DNA of 64,000 nucleotides from Erythrobacter sp. (GTDB taxonomy: Bacteria > Pseudomonadota > Alphaproteobacteria > Sphingomonadales > Sphingomonadaceae), in contig NZ_JAMWYX010000001.1 of NCBI RefSeq assembly GCF_024305245.1, positions 310,001 through 374,000 of the forward strand. The letters are read 5' to 3'. The notes under the pieces were generated by a model. The model had not been told where the DNA came from. It did not search any database and saw only the letters and a program-made list of their open reading frames with translations. The position numbers were made by a program, and so were the translations under genes. Numbering within the stretch: position 1 is the stretch's first letter; each line of letters starts with the position of its first letter. Of the stretch, positions 7,603-16,976 are shown one piece after another.

Positions 7603-9825
7603 ATGCGCGATGCGCCGATCATTCCGATGGGGGACGATCCCGGCAGCCAACCTGCCGCTCGCGTCGTATCGGCGCGGCCTTGGCAAAGCGGCGCGGGATT
7701 GTCCAGCGCGGCAGCAGCGTCGATCGGCCAACTCGCACGCAGCATTGCCGACTATGCCGAGCGGTTTCTGGCCACTGCCGGGTTCGATCGTGCCCCTTGG
7801 TTGGCGGTGCTGTTCATGGGCGGGATCATGACGTGGTTCGCCTTGCCGGGTCAGCTCACCTGGATCCTGGCGATGGCGGCCGGGGGCGGTTTGGTTGCGA
7901 CGGCGCTGGTACTCTGGCCGGATGCGAACGACGCCTTCGATGGACGGGTGAACCTGCGGAGCGCGGTGACTGCCGGAGGGCTGGCGTTCGCGCTGGGGAT
8001 CGCGGTGATCTGGGCGCGCTCCGAAATTGTCGGGGCCGAGCCGATCGCGCGGCCGCAGGTCGCTCTGCTTCAGGGCCATGTGCTGGAGCGCGAGGATCAG
8101 CCTGCCGAAGACCGGATCCGGCTGACACTGGCGGTCCGCGATGCAGAGAGCCTCGCCGCGTACAAGGTCCGCGTCAACGTGCCGTTGGAAGCGCTGGAAG
8201 GCGGAGCCGCCGGTGCTGCACTGGCAGAGGGCGCGGTGGTGCGGCTGCGCGCCCGCCTGATGCCGCCCGCTAGCCCGATGTTGCCGGGTGCCTACAACTT
8301 TGCGCGCGCGGCCTGGTTCAAAGGGTTGGCCGCCACCGGCAGCGCGCTTGGCCCGGTGGAGCTTGTCCGTGCAGCGCCGCAAGCGGGCGGGATTGCCGAC
8401 ATCCAGCGGGCGCTTTCCGCTCATGTCCGCGCGCGGGTCGAGGGCTCGGCGGGCAGCATCGCTGCCGCCTTCGCCAGCGGCGACCGCGGCAGCATCGCGC
8501 GCGCCGACGAGGAGGCGATGCGCGATTCGGGCCTCACGCACCTGCTGTCGATCAGCGGACTGCATGTCAGCGCTGTGATCGCGGCGGCCTATCTTGCAGT
8601 GTTGAAGCTGCTCGCGCTGTGGCCCGCACTGGCCTTGCGCGTGCGTTTGCCTGTGGTGGCGGCAGCGGGCGGGGCGCTTGCCGGCATCGGCTACACCCTC
8701 TTGACCGGCGCCGAGGTGCCGACCGTGCGCAGTTGCGTTGCCGCCATGCTGGTGCTGATCGCGCTCGCACTGGGGCGCGACGCGCTATCGGTCCGGATGG
8801 TCGCGGTGGCTGCGGGGTTCGTGCTGCTGCTGTGGCCGGAGAGCGCCATCGGACCGAGTTTCCAGATGAGTTTCAGCGCAGTGCTGGCAATCATCGCCCT
8901 GTCGACCAGCGCGCCGGTGCGCGCTTTCCTCGCCGCGCGTGAGGAGCCGTGGATGGCTCGGATGGGCAGGCGGGTGGTGATGCTGTTTGTCACCGGCATG
9001 GTGATCGAACTTGCGCTGATGCCGGTGGTGCTGTTCCATTTCCACCGTGCGGGGCTTTACGGGGCGCTTGCCAATGTCGTCGCCATTCCGCTCGTGACGT
9101 TCATTGCGATGCCGTTGATCGCGCTCGGGCTGCTGTTCGATCTGGTCGGCGCGGGTTGGCCGTTCTGGTGGCTGGTTCAGCATTCGCTCGATCTGCTGCT
9201 GGGGATCGCCCACTTTACCGCAAGCCAGCCGGGCGCGGTGAAGCTGATGCCACAGATCAGCGGCTCGGCCATCGCGCTGTTCGCAGGCGGGGGGCTGTGG
9301 CTTGCGCTGTGGTCCGGGCGAGCGCGCTTGCTGGCATTGGTTCCGATATCCATCGCGACTGTTCTGACGCTACTCACCCCTGTACCCGATATCCTTATTT
9401 CGGGTGACGGGCGGCAAGCGGGCATTACGATCACTGAAGCAAGCGGCGGGCGGCGGTTGCTGTCCCTGCGAGACAGCCGTTCAGATTATGCGCGCGATAA
9501 CCTGATCGAGCTTGCAGGAGTGAAGGCCGATCCGATTCCGCTTTCCGAATGGCCGGAGGCGCGGTGCTCGGATGCGTTCTGCACCTTGGTGATCGAGCGC
9601 GGCGGACGCGAATGGGTGCTGTTGATGGGCCGAAGCCGCGACCGGGTCGAGGAACGAGGGCTGGCAAGCGCCTGCGCGCGCGCCGATATCGTCATCGCTG
9701 ACCGTTTCTTGCCGCGATCCTGCCGCCCGCGCTGGTTGAAGGCCGACCGGCGGCTGCTTTCAGAGACCGGCGGGCTTTCGATCAACCTCGACAATCGAAC
9801 GATTTGCCACCGTCGCCGAGCGTGA
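7603..9825 (+). CDS. comEC: ComEC/Rec2-family inner-membrane DNA channel protein
   Basis: ComEC proteins form the channel that passes single-stranded DNA into the cytoplasm during natural transformation. This 740-residue protein has hydrophobic helices near the N-terminus (about 65-145), an OB-like soluble segment and a polytopic core. The family motif LTHLLSISGLHVSA lies near residue 310, followed by at least six more membrane helices. The C-terminal 120 residues are soluble and include CSDAFCTLVI, but they lack the metallo-beta-lactamase HxHxDH motif of full-length ComEC, as is common in alphaproteobacterial versions. It converges with lexA. Whether this organism is competent cannot be inferred from this gene alone. 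Confidence 0.88.
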   Translation: MRDAPIIPMGDDPGSQPAARVVSARPWQSGAGLSSAAAASIGQLARSIADYAERFLATAGFDRAPWLAVLFMGGIMTWFALPGQLTWILAMAAGGGLVATALVLWPDANDAFDGRVNLRSAVTAGGLAFALGIAVIWARSEIVGAEPIARPQVALLQGHVLEREDQPAEDRIRLTLAVRDAESLAAYKVRVNVPLEALEGGAAGAALAEGAVVRLRARLMPPASPMLPGAYNFARAAWFKGLAATGSALGPVELVRAAPQAGGIADIQRALSAHVRARVEGSAGSIAAAFASGDRGSIARADEEAMRDSGLTHLLSISGLHVSAVIAAAYLAVLKLLALWPALALRVRLPVVAAAGGALAGIGYTLLTGAEVPTVRSCVAAMLVLIALALGRDALSVRMVAVAAGFVLLLWPESAIGPSFQMSFSAVLAIIALSTSAPVRAFLAAREEPWMARMGRRVVMLFVTGMVIELALMPVVLFHFHRAGLYGALANVVAIPLVTFIAMPLIALGLLFDLVGAGWPFWWLVQHSLDLLLGIAHFTASQPGAVKLMPQISGSAIALFAGGGLWLALWSGRARLLALVPISIATVLTLLTPVPDILISGDGRQAGITITEASGGRRLLSLRDSRSDYARDNLIELAGVKADPIPLSEWPEARCSDAFCTLVIERGGREWVLLMGRSRDRVEERGLASACARADIVIADRFLPRSCRPRWLKADRRLLSETGGLSINLDNRTICHRRRA

Positions 9826-9851
9826 AGGGCAACATGGCTGGTGGCGCGGGG

Positions 9852-9870
9852 GCGGGTAAAAACCACCCGC
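9852..9870. terminator. Possible weak bidirectional terminator between comEC and lexA
   Basis: A six-base-pair hairpin (GCGGGT/ACCCGC with an A-rich seven-base loop) lies in the 58-base gap between the convergent comEC and lexA stop codons. No U-tract follows on either strand, so function is only suggested by position. Confidence 0.3.
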
Positions 9871-9883
9871 GCGTCAACAGATC

Positions 9884-10567
9884 TCAGTGATAGCGGCGCA
9901 GCAATCCGGCAAGCTTGCCCTGCACCTGAACTTCGTCAGACCGATAGACCTGCGCTTCGTAAGCGGCGTTGGCCGGATCGAGCCGCACCTGTCCGCCATC
10001 CTTGCGCAGATATTTGAGCGTTGCTTCCTCGCCGCGCACCAGCGCCACCACGATCTCGCCGTCGCGGGCGGTATCGGTGCGGCGAACCAGCGCATAATCG
10101 CCGTCGAAAATGCCGGCCTCGATCATCGAGTCCCCGGATACTTCGAGCGCGTAATGCTCACCCGGGCCGAGCAGCGCGGCGGGAACCGGCAACGTGCTCT
10201 GACCTTCAAGCGCTTCGATCGGAGCCCCTGCCGCGATCCGGCCATGCAGCGGCAGTTCGATCACGTCATTGGCCGGCTCGGGCGAAACGGCGCGCGCAGC
10301 GGGCGGCGTCATCGTGACCACATTATCTGCGGCGGCACGCGCCGGCGTCGAATTCTCGGGCTGCCGGATCACTTCCAACGCACGTGCGCGATTGGGCAGG
10401 CGGCGCAGGAAACCACGTTCCTCCAGAGCAGAAATCAGACGGTGCACGCCCGACTTGCTCTTCAGGTCGAGCGCTTCCTTCATTTCCTCGAAACTCGGCG
10501 AGATGCCGGTTTCCTCCAGCCGCTGCTGGATGAAGCGGATCAGTTCGTGCTGCTTGGCGGTCAGCAT
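9884..10567 (-). CDS. lexA: LexA SOS-response repressor
   Basis: LexA represses DNA-damage genes until RecA-stimulated self-cleavage. The 227-residue protein has the N-terminal winged helix ([17 protein letters not shown], residues 1-65), a long linker, and the S24 peptidase domain. The self-cleavage bond Ala113-Gly114 lies in GRIAAGAP, the nucleophile is Ser147 in SGDSMIEAG and the general base is Lys185 in EATLKYL. An alphaproteobacterial SOS box lies about 120 bases upstream (10689-10703), consistent with autoregulation. moeA ends 191 bases upstream on the same strand, so lexA probably has its own promoter. Confidence 0.96.
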   Translation of the reverse strand: MLTAKQHELIRFIQQRLEETGISPSFEEMKEALDLKSKSGVHRLISALEERGFLRRLPNRARALEVIRQPENSTPARAAADNVVTMTPPAARAVSPEPANDVIELPLHGRIAAGAPIEALEGQSTLPVPAALLGPGEHYALEVSGDSMIEAGIFDGDYALVRRTDTARDGEIVVALVRGEEATLKYLRKDGGQVRLDPANAAYEAQVYRSDEVQVQGKLAGLLRRYH

Positions 10568-10688
10568 TGATCAAAACTCCCATACTTGCACCCTGATCCC
10601 GCCACAGCGGCGGTAGATGCGGTTCTGCGTGCGTGTGTCACGCGGCACCCACATATCCGAGGTGCAATTTTCCGTTCAGTGATATGGT

Positions 10689-10703
10689 GAACGAATAAGG
10701 AAC
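10689..10703 (-). promoter_or_regulatory. SOS box (LexA operator) upstream of lexA
   Basis: The plus strand reads GAACGAATAAGGAAC, an exact GAAC-N7-GAAC, which on the lexA strand is GTTC-N7-GTTC, the alphaproteobacterial LexA operator consensus. It overlaps an inverted pair GTTCA (10674-10678) / TGAAC (10688-10692) that may add a second half-site. Position upstream of lexA supports autorepression. Confidence 0.85.
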
Positions 10704-10758
10704 AATTAGGCAACCGATATTCGCGTGTCAAGCGCGCTGCGCTGGCGAACCGCGCAAT

Positions 10759-11940
10759 TCAGCCATTCCGGAGGTAGATCACCGGAACCGGATCGCCAGC
10801 GGCAACTGCCGGACCGCCTGCGGACCGATCGATCAGGCAATCGGCAGCGGCCAGGGCTGCCAGCGCGCTCGAATCCTGCGGGCCAGCGCGGGACACGCTG
10901 CCGCCATCGCTGACCGCGCGCAGGAACTCGCGCCGTTTGCCGACAGCGGGCAAGGCTTCGGCGGCGCGCAGCACAACCGATCGCGGCAGCGGGTTCGCAT
11001 CGCCCAGCGCCGCCCGCACCAGCGGCAAGGCGAACAGGAAGGCGGTGACGAAGCTCGACACCGGATTGCCCGGCAGGCCGAGAATGACTTGCGCGCCGCG
11101 CCGCGCCACCAACAGCGGCTTGCCGGGCTTGATCGCGACCTTCCAGAACGTAGTTTCGGCTCCCCAATCGGCCAGCGCCGGCTTGATGAGATCGTGATCG
11201 CCCACCGATGCGCCGCCCGATGTGATGAGGATATCCGCCGCCTCCGCCGCAGTCAGCGCGGCGGCGAGTGCGGGCATATCATCGACGATAGGGCCGAGCC
11301 GCTGCACCTCGCAGCCGAGCGGTGCGAGCATGGCGGCGATCATCGCGCCGTTGCTGGCGGGGATTTGGTAGGGCGGGCAATTGGCGGGATCGGCCGCAAG
11401 TTCATCCCCGCTGTCGAGCACCGCAATCCGCGGGCGGCGCACCGCCGCCACCGCCGAATGCCCGGCGGCGAGCATCAAGGCGATGCGCGCCGGGGTAATG
11501 CATGTGCCGCGCGCGAGTAGCAGGTCGCCAGCGGCGAAGTCGAACCCGCGCGGGCGGATGTCGCGTCCGGGCAGCGGCAGTTCATCAGCGCGAACAACGC
11601 CATCGGCAACTGCAGCGTCCTCCTGGATCAGCACCCGGTCGGCGCCTTTGGGCAGCACCGCGCCGGTCGAGATGCGGACGCACTGCCCGGCCGTCAGAGT
11701 GCCTGCGAACGGTGCGCCAGCGCGGCTTTCGCCGACCAATTGCCACGGCCCTGCGCCGGGAGCGAGTGCATAGCCATCCATTGCCGACAGATTGGCGGCG
11801 GGCTGGGTGCGCGCGGCGCGGACATCCTCGGCGAGATAGCGGCCGAGCATCGCTTCGACCGGAACCTGCTCGGGCGGCAGCACCGGCGCGAGCGCCAGAA
11901 GCTGCGTCTGCGCCGCTTCCAGATCGAGCAGGTCGCTCAA
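10759..11940 (-). CDS. moeA: Molybdopterin molybdenumtransferase
   Basis: MoeA inserts molybdate into adenylylated molybdopterin, the last step of molybdenum cofactor synthesis. The 393-residue product is of normal family length and carries the hallmarks [37 protein letters not shown] and [11 protein letters not shown]. The start is a TTG (11938-11940) that overlaps the moaC stop as TTGA; the longer open frame reaching upstream is moaC read in another frame. The tight overlap implies translational coupling to moaC. No other cofactor genes lie in the window. Confidence 0.93.
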   Translation of the reverse strand: MSDLLDLEAAQTQLLALAPVLPPEQVPVEAMLGRYLAEDVRAARTQPAANLSAMDGYALAPGAGPWQLVGESRAGAPFAGTLTAGQCVRISTGAVLPKGADRVLIQEDAAVADGVVRADELPLPGRDIRPRGFDFAAGDLLLARGTCITPARIALMLAAGHSAVAAVRRPRIAVLDSGDELAADPANCPPYQIPASNGAMIAAMLAPLGCEVQRLGPIVDDMPALAAALTAAEAADILITSGGASVGDHDLIKPALADWGAETTFWKVAIKPGKPLLVARRGAQVILGLPGNPVSSFVTAFLFALPLVRAALGDANPLPRSVVLRAAEALPAVGKRREFLRAVSDGGSVSRAGPQDSSALAALAAADCLIDRSAGGPAVAAGDPVPVIYLRNG

Positions 11941-12425
11941 ACCGGCGGCGCTTTCCAGTCGCCCGACTTGCCGCCGGTCTTGGCGATCAACCGAACCTCG
12001 CCGATCACCATGCCTTTGTCGATTGCCTTGGCCATGTCGTAGATCGTCAGCAGCGCAATGCTGACCGCGACCATCGCTTCCATCTCGACCCCGGTGCGCC
12101 CGGTGAGCGAGGCGGTGGCGGTCGCGCGGATGGCGGCTTCCTCGTAAGTGAATTCGACGCTGACGGCTTCGAGGCCGAGCGGGTGACACAGCGGGATCAG
12201 TTCGCCGGTGCGCTTGGCTGCCATGATCCCGGCAATGCGTGCGGCGGACAGCACGTCGCCCTTCGGCGCGTTGCCTGCACGGATCGCGGCAAGCGCTTCT
12301 GCCGACATGGTGATCAGCCCCGAAGCGACCGCGCGGCGCTGTGTCTGCGGTTTGCCGCCGACATCGACCATGTGCGCGGCGCCGCTGTCATCCAGGTGGG
12401 TGAGTCGGGAGCGGTCTTCGTTCAT
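11937..12425 (-). CDS. moaC: Cyclic pyranopterin monophosphate synthase
   Basis: MoaC acts with MoaA to turn GTP into cyclic pyranopterin monophosphate, the first molybdenum-cofactor intermediate. The 162-residue protein has the conserved stretches [25 protein letters not shown] and [10 protein letters not shown], with the catalytic Asp/Lys region present. The ATG at 12425 ([15 protein letters not shown]) gives the usual family N-terminus; the open frame extends upstream without homology. It lies 177 bases downstream of trpC on the same strand and overlaps moeA. Confidence 0.95.
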   Translation of the reverse strand: MNEDRSRLTHLDDSGAAHMVDVGGKPQTQRRAVASGLITMSAEALAAIRAGNAPKGDVLSAARIAGIMAAKRTGELIPLCHPLGLEAVSVEFTYEEAAIRATATASLTGRTGVEMEAMVAVSIALLTIYDMAKAIDKGMVIGEVRLIAKTGGKSGDWKAPPV

Positions 12426-12602
12426 TCTGGCGCCTGCAGGGCTGTCCGGACCGGCCTGTAGGAGACACATGAGACACTGTCCAAGGAACGAAAACCCGCC
12501 GCGTCGCAATCAGGCACATGGCGGGCAGGCGGGGAGGGCATCGGCATGGTCATGGCGTGGTTCTTGCCCGAATTTGCGGATGTAGGACAGTCCGCGCTTT
12601 GA

Positions 12603-13397
12603 TCAGGCGTTCCCTTCGAGCAGGGTGCGCGTGGCGGCGGCGATATCTTCGGCCCGCATCAGGCTTTCCCCGACAAGGAAGGTCCGCACGCCCGCCGCTT
12701 CGAGCCGGGTGATGTCGGCATGGGTGTTGATCCCGCTTTCCCCGACCAGCAGCGTGCCTTCGGGCGCGAGCGGGGCGAGACGTTCGGTAACCGCAAGCGA
12801 GGTGGTGAAGGTTTTGAGATCGCGGTTATTGACCCCGATCAGGCGGGATTTCAGCACCCGCGCGGCGCGTTCCAGCTCGGCTTCGTCGTGCACTTCGACC
12901 AGCACGTCCATGCCGAGTTCGGCTGCCGCCACTTCGATTTCGGCCATCAGCGTATCTTCCAGCGCGGCGACGATGATCAGGATCGCGTCCGCGCCGATCG
13001 CGCGCGCTTCAAGGCATTGCCACGGATCGACCATGAAGTCCTTGCGCAGCACCGGCAGGGTGCAGGCGGCGCGGGCGGCGACCAGATAATCCTCGTGCCC
13101 CTGAAAAAACGGGGCATCGGTCAGGACGGAGAGGCACACAGCGCCGCCTTTCTGATAGGCGGCGGCGTGTTCTGCCGGGCGGAAGTCTGCGCGGATCAGC
13201 CCTTTGGACGGGCTGGCCTTCTTGATCTCGGCAATAAGTGCGTAACCGGTCGCGGCGCGGGCGCGCAACGCGGCCTCGAACCCGCGCGGTGCCGTCTGGA
13301 TGCGCGCCGCAGCGGCCAGTCCAGCCTCACCGATCGCCTGCTTGCGGGCAGAAACGATGGTGCGCTTGGCGGCGCAGATTTCTTCGAGCTTGTTCAT
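12603..13397 (-). CDS. trpC: Indole-3-glycerol phosphate synthase
   Basis: TrpC closes the indole ring in tryptophan synthesis, converting carboxyphenylamino-deoxyribulose phosphate to indoleglycerol phosphate. The 264-residue TIM barrel is full length and not fused to trpF. Signature segments are present: [45 protein letters not shown] and LVGESGI. The ATG at 13397 follows the trpD stop by four bases, so trpG-trpD-trpC form a tight cluster. Confidence 0.96.
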   Translation of the reverse strand: MNKLEEICAAKRTIVSARKQAIGEAGLAAAARIQTAPRGFEAALRARAATGYALIAEIKKASPSKGLIRADFRPAEHAAAYQKGGAVCLSVLTDAPFFQGHEDYLVAARAACTLPVLRKDFMVDPWQCLEARAIGADAILIIVAALEDTLMAEIEVAAAELGMDVLVEVHDEAELERAARVLKSRLIGVNNRDLKTFTTSLAVTERLAPLAPEGTLLVGESGINTHADITRLEAAGVRTFLVGESLMRAEDIAAATRTLLEGNA

Positions 13398-13401
13398 GTT
13401 C

Positions 13402-14394
13402 TCACTTTGCCAATGCAATCCATTTTTCCAGCAGCGCCATGGCGCGGCCCGAATCCAGCGCCTCTGCCGCCATTGCCGTGCGATCGCTCCAGTCCGTGCC
13501 TTTCCCGGCAACCTGCAGCGCTGCGGCGGCGTTGAACAGCACTGCATCGCGGTAGGGGCCGGGCGCGCCCATCAGCAGCGCCTTGAGCGCGGCGGCATTG
13601 TGCCTAGCGTCATCGCCGCGGATCGCTTCGATCGGGGCGTGCGGCAGGCCTGCCACGCTGGCATCGAGGCGCTCCATGGTGAAGGCGTTGCCGGTCACCA
13701 CCGCGACTTCGTTACCGCCCGCGAGGCTGAGTTCGTCAAGCCCTTCATCGCCCGAGACGATCAGCGAACGCCCCGTGCCGAGCCGCGCCATCGCGCCGGC
13801 ATAGATCGGCACGTATGCCGGGCGGGCGATGCCGATCAGCTGGCTTTTGACCTTGGCCGGATTGGACAGCGGCCCCATCAGGTTGAAGATCGTGCGCTTG
13901 CCGATTTTCTGGCGGATAGGTTGGATGCGCGCCATCGCCGGGTGGTGGTTCTTGGCGAACAGGAAGCAGATGCCGATTTCGGCGAGCGTCGTTTCCGCCG
14001 TCCGCCCGGCGGCGTCCATGTCGAGGCCGAGCGCTTCCAGCGTATCGGCCGCGCCCGCCTTGGAACTGGCGGCGCGGTTGCCGTGCTTCGCCACCGGCAC
14101 GCCGCAGGCCGCGACCACCAGGCTGACCGCGGTCGAGACGTTCAGCGTATGGTGCCCGTCGCCCCCGGTGCCGCACACGTCGATCGCGCCTTCGGGAGCG
14201 CTGATGGGGATCAGCCGCGCCCGCAGCGCCCGCGCCGCGCCCGCGATTTCGTCCGCAGTCTCGCCGCGCGCCGACAGGTCGACGAGGAACCGCGCGATCT
14301 CGTCTTCCGAAGGCGCACCGTCGAGAAGCACGCCGAACGCAGCCTCGGCCTCTGCCTCGCTCATCGGAGCGGCGATTGCGGGGAGGGCGTTCAT
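13402..14394 (-). CDS. trpD: Anthranilate phosphoribosyltransferase
   Basis: TrpD transfers phosphoribose from PRPP to anthranilate. The 330-residue protein has the phosphoribosyl-binding loop [29 protein letters not shown] and [12 protein letters not shown], all typical. The ATG at 14394 overlaps the trpG stop as ATGA, favouring this start over the longer upstream frame. Length matches the stand-alone enzyme with no trpG fusion. trpC follows after four bases. Confidence 0.96.
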   Translation of the reverse strand: MNALPAIAAPMSEAEAEAAFGVLLDGAPSEDEIARFLVDLSARGETADEIAGAARALRARLIPISAPEGAIDVCGTGGDGHHTLNVSTAVSLVVAACGVPVAKHGNRAASSKAGAADTLEALGLDMDAAGRTAETTLAEIGICFLFAKNHHPAMARIQPIRQKIGKRTIFNLMGPLSNPAKVKSQLIGIARPAYVPIYAGAMARLGTGRSLIVSGDEGLDELSLAGGNEVAVVTGNAFTMERLDASVAGLPHAPIEAIRGDDARHNAAALKALLMGAPGPYRDAVLFNAAAALQVAGKGTDWSDRTAMAAEALDSGRAMALLEKWIALAK

Positions 14395-15017
14395 GCGAGC
14401 AGCCTTTCGGGCATGGCCGGTTCCAGCCCGCAAACCGTCAGGAAATTGGCAAGCAGCGCGTGGCCATGTTCGGTGGCGATGCTTTCGGGGTGGAACTGCA
14501 CCGAATGGATCGGCAGGCTTTCGTGCCGGAAGCCCATCACGCTGGCATGATCCGCGCCCGGCGTTTCGGCGTGGGCATTGGCGACGAGCGCGCGCGGCAC
14601 ATCGACGACCTCGAGACTGTGATAGCGGGTGGCAATGAAGGGCGAAGGGACTCCGGCAAACAGCCCGGTCTGGTCGTGCGTGACCGGAGAGGTCTTGCCA
14701 TGCATCAACCCGCCGCGCTGCACGGTGCCGCCGAAATGCTGGCCGATCGCCTGATGGCCCAGGCACACGCCCATCATGGGCTTGCCCGCGTCGGCGCAGG
14801 CCGCAACCAGATCGAGGCTGATCCCGGCCTCGTTCGGGGTGCACGGTCCCGGCGAAATCAGATAGCCCGCCGCATCCAGCCGCAGCGCATCCGCCGCCGT
14901 CAGCGCATCATTACGCTCAACGCGGACATCGGCCCCAAGCTCCATCAGGTAGTGGACGAGGTTGAAGGTGAAGCTGTCGTAATTGTCGATGACGACGATC
15001 GTTCGCGAGAGGGTCAT
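14391..15017 (-). CDS. trpG: Anthranilate synthase glutamine amidotransferase subunit
   Basis: TrpG supplies ammonia from glutamine to TrpE and may also serve aminodeoxychorismate synthase. The 208-residue class I amidotransferase has IDNYDSFTFNL at the N-terminus, the nucleophile Cys in GVCLGHQAIG, and the catalytic His-Glu in VQFHPESI. Its start overlaps the upstream glycosidase gene (ATGA), and its stop overlaps trpD. TrpE is two genes upstream on the same strand. Confidence 0.95.
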   Translation of the reverse strand: MTLSRTIVVIDNYDSFTFNLVHYLMELGADVRVERNDALTAADALRLDAAGYLISPGPCTPNEAGISLDLVAACADAGKPMMGVCLGHQAIGQHFGGTVQRGGLMHGKTSPVTHDQTGLFAGVPSPFIATRYHSLEVVDVPRALVANAHAETPGADHASVMGFRHESLPIHSVQFHPESIATEHGHALLANFLTVCGLEPAMPERLLA

Positions 15018-15862
15018 TCGCCCGTTCCTTCAAGTCCGGCCGCGGCAATCCTGCTCACCACGATGATCGGCCCGGCGCGGCCCTGATCGAGCCTGTCGGT
15101 CGCAGGGTTCCACAGCGCAGAAGTCTGACTGTCGAGATGCAGCGCGTTGGCGGCCTTCACCTCGTCGCGGAAATAGCGCGCCAGCTGCCCGAAGCTGAGC
15201 GGCGCATCGGCGATCACGAAATGCGCGCGGCCCTTGGCATCCACGCCAACGCCGTTGCGGATTGCGCGCGACGGGCCGTTGTCCTGAATGTCGGGATGCA
15301 GCTTGCCGTCGATCACCAGCATCGGGCCGGACTGCGTGCCGAACTGCGGACGGTCGCCCACCGTGGCAACGAATGTCTCGCTCGCCAACACCCGCCACTT
15401 GCCCCCGGTACCGAAGAACACGCCGTTGGGCTTCATGTAGAGATTGCCATCACCCGAACCGCGATCGAGCTCGGACAGCCGCTCGCCATTCTCGACGTAG
15501 TAGCCGACCGCTTTGAGATCATAGCCGAAAATCCCGCCGTTCACGGCAAAGGCGATGGTGCCGGTATCGGCGCTGGCGGCAAAGGTGCCGAGCGAGCCGA
15601 ACGGCTGCCCGCCTGCCGGAGCATTCGCCATCGCAATTCCGTGCTGCGCGGGATCGGCGACGCAATGCGTCAGCGGCACATCTTCAAACACGGCTGTGCG
15701 GCAGGCCGAATCCGTCGCCGCGACACCGGGCGAGGGTGAGGCGACCATCTCGGGCGGGGTCGAACCATCCAGCATGGTGCGCACCACCGGTTCCCCAGCA
15801 GGCTGCTCCGTGCAGGCGAAAAGGGCGAATACCGTCAGCAGAAGGGCAGGCGTCCGGGTCAT
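15014..15862 (-). CDS. Exported phosphodiester glycosidase-family lipoprotein (NAGPA/DUF2233-like)
   Basis: The 282-residue protein begins MTRTPALLLTVFALFACTEQ, a lipoprotein-type signal with Cys17 as the likely lipidated residue. The mature part resembles the phosphodiester glycosidase (NAGPA) family: AFAVNGGIFGYDLKAVGYYVENG, NGVFFGTGGKW and TQSGPMLVIDGK. Such proteins can hydrolyse sugar phosphodiesters, but no substrate can be named here. The gene lies between trpE and trpG with ATGA overlaps at both ends, so it is translated from the trp transcript though it has no known role in tryptophan synthesis. Confidence 0.8.
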   Translation of the reverse strand: MTRTPALLLTVFALFACTEQPAGEPVVRTMLDGSTPPEMVASPSPGVAATDSACRTAVFEDVPLTHCVADPAQHGIAMANAPAGGQPFGSLGTFAASADTGTIAFAVNGGIFGYDLKAVGYYVENGERLSELDRGSGDGNLYMKPNGVFFGTGGKWRVLASETFVATVGDRPQFGTQSGPMLVIDGKLHPDIQDNGPSRAIRNGVGVDAKGRAHFVIADAPLSFGQLARYFRDEVKAANALHLDSQTSALWNPATDRLDQGRAGPIIVVSRIAAAGLEGTGE

Positions 15863-16956
15863 CGCGGCTCTTCGAGAAAACGCAGCAATTCGTCCATCCA
15901 CAAGGCCGGGCGGCTGTGAGTTCCGTGGCCATAGGTCTGTGCGCTTGGCGGGATCAACACGAACCGCGCCCGAGGCATGGTGGAGGCCAGCGCCGCCGGA
16001 TTGCCGAGGCCGGGCGGATTGATGAAGTCGTCAGCCGAATTGATCCACAGCACCGGCGCGGTGATTTCGTGCAGGCGCGCAGCAGGGTTATAATGGCGCG
16101 AGGAATCGAACTGGTAGATCGTATCATTGGGATCAACCGCCCGACCTGCGGCAAGACGGCTCCGCTCCGCAAAGAATTGCTCGGCAGCGGCACGGGTCGG
16201 ATATTCGGCGTCCATGCGGTACGGGTTGCTGCCAGCCAGCAGCAGCACATTGGAAGCAATGGCCTGACCCACCTTGAGATCGGCCGGATCGACATAATTG
16301 CCGCCATCATAGGCCGGATCATTCCGGAATCCGTCGATCACCATCTGGCGCATGATGCGGTTGCGCCCCGCGATCTCGACCGCATTACAGGCGAGCGGGA
16401 CATATTTTTCGACAAAGCCGGGATACATCGGCCCCCAGACGAAGGAATGCATGCATCCCATCGACGTGCCGATGATCAGGTCGAGGCCGGTCACCCCGAA
16501 GCCTTCGGTCAGCATCCGATATTGCGCGCGCACCATGTCATCATAATCATAGCGCGGAAATGCGGCGCGCAGCCCGTCGCTGGGCTTGCTACTTTTGCCG
16601 TGACCAAGATTGCTCGGAGAAATCACGTAGACGCGGCTGATGTCGAGCGGTTGGCCCGGCCCGAACATCGCGTCACCTAAATGGGGTTGCAGCAGCGACG
16701 TCGCATTCCCGCCAGTGCCGTGCAGCAGCATCACCGCGTTCTCGATCTCGCCCTTCGCATTGCGGCGCGGCTCACCGAGGGTGAGCGCATGCATGGTAAT
16801 CGCGGGAAGCGTTTCGCCGGTGTCAAAGGCGAAGTCTTTCAGCTCGATCGTGTGCTCCTGCGCCTGCGCCACCCAGTCCTCGGCTTTGAGAGCGGCAGAT
16901 GGAAGGCCCAGTGCCAGCACCATAAGCAGGGCGACGGCGTAGCGGATGATCGGCAT
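15859..16956 (-). CDS. Exported alpha/beta hydrolase, MetX-like
   Basis: The 365-residue protein starts at the ATG at 16956, preceded by GGAG seven bases upstream, and has a signal peptide ending near AALKA (residue 25). The fold is alpha/beta hydrolase with oxyanion motif LLHGTGGNA, nucleophile Ser165 in GTSMGCMHSF, an acid in NSADDFINPP (Asp309 or 310) and His344 in YGHGTHS. The elbow resembles homoserine acetyltransferase (MetX), but a signal peptide is unlike MetX, so an exported esterase or acyltransferase of unknown substrate is more likely. It sits between trpE and the glycosidase gene, overlapping the latter by four bases. Confidence 0.8.
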   Translation of the reverse strand: MPIIRYAVALLMVLALGLPSAALKAEDWVAQAQEHTIELKDFAFDTGETLPAITMHALTLGEPRRNAKGEIENAVMLLHGTGGNATSLLQPHLGDAMFGPGQPLDISRVYVISPSNLGHGKSSKPSDGLRAAFPRYDYDDMVRAQYRMLTEGFGVTGLDLIIGTSMGCMHSFVWGPMYPGFVEKYVPLACNAVEIAGRNRIMRQMVIDGFRNDPAYDGGNYVDPADLKVGQAIASNVLLLAGSNPYRMDAEYPTRAAAEQFFAERSRLAAGRAVDPNDTIYQFDSSRHYNPAARLHEITAPVLWINSADDFINPPGLGNPAALASTMPRARFVLIPPSAQTYGHGTHSRPALWMDELLRFLEEPR

Positions 16957-16976
16957 GATCGCTCTCCTTTTCCGGG

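Noticed and set aside
15859-16956. Annotating the alpha/beta hydrolase as homoserine acetyltransferase metX
   Set aside because: The nucleophile elbow is similar, but the protein has a signal peptide and differs around the catalytic motifs.
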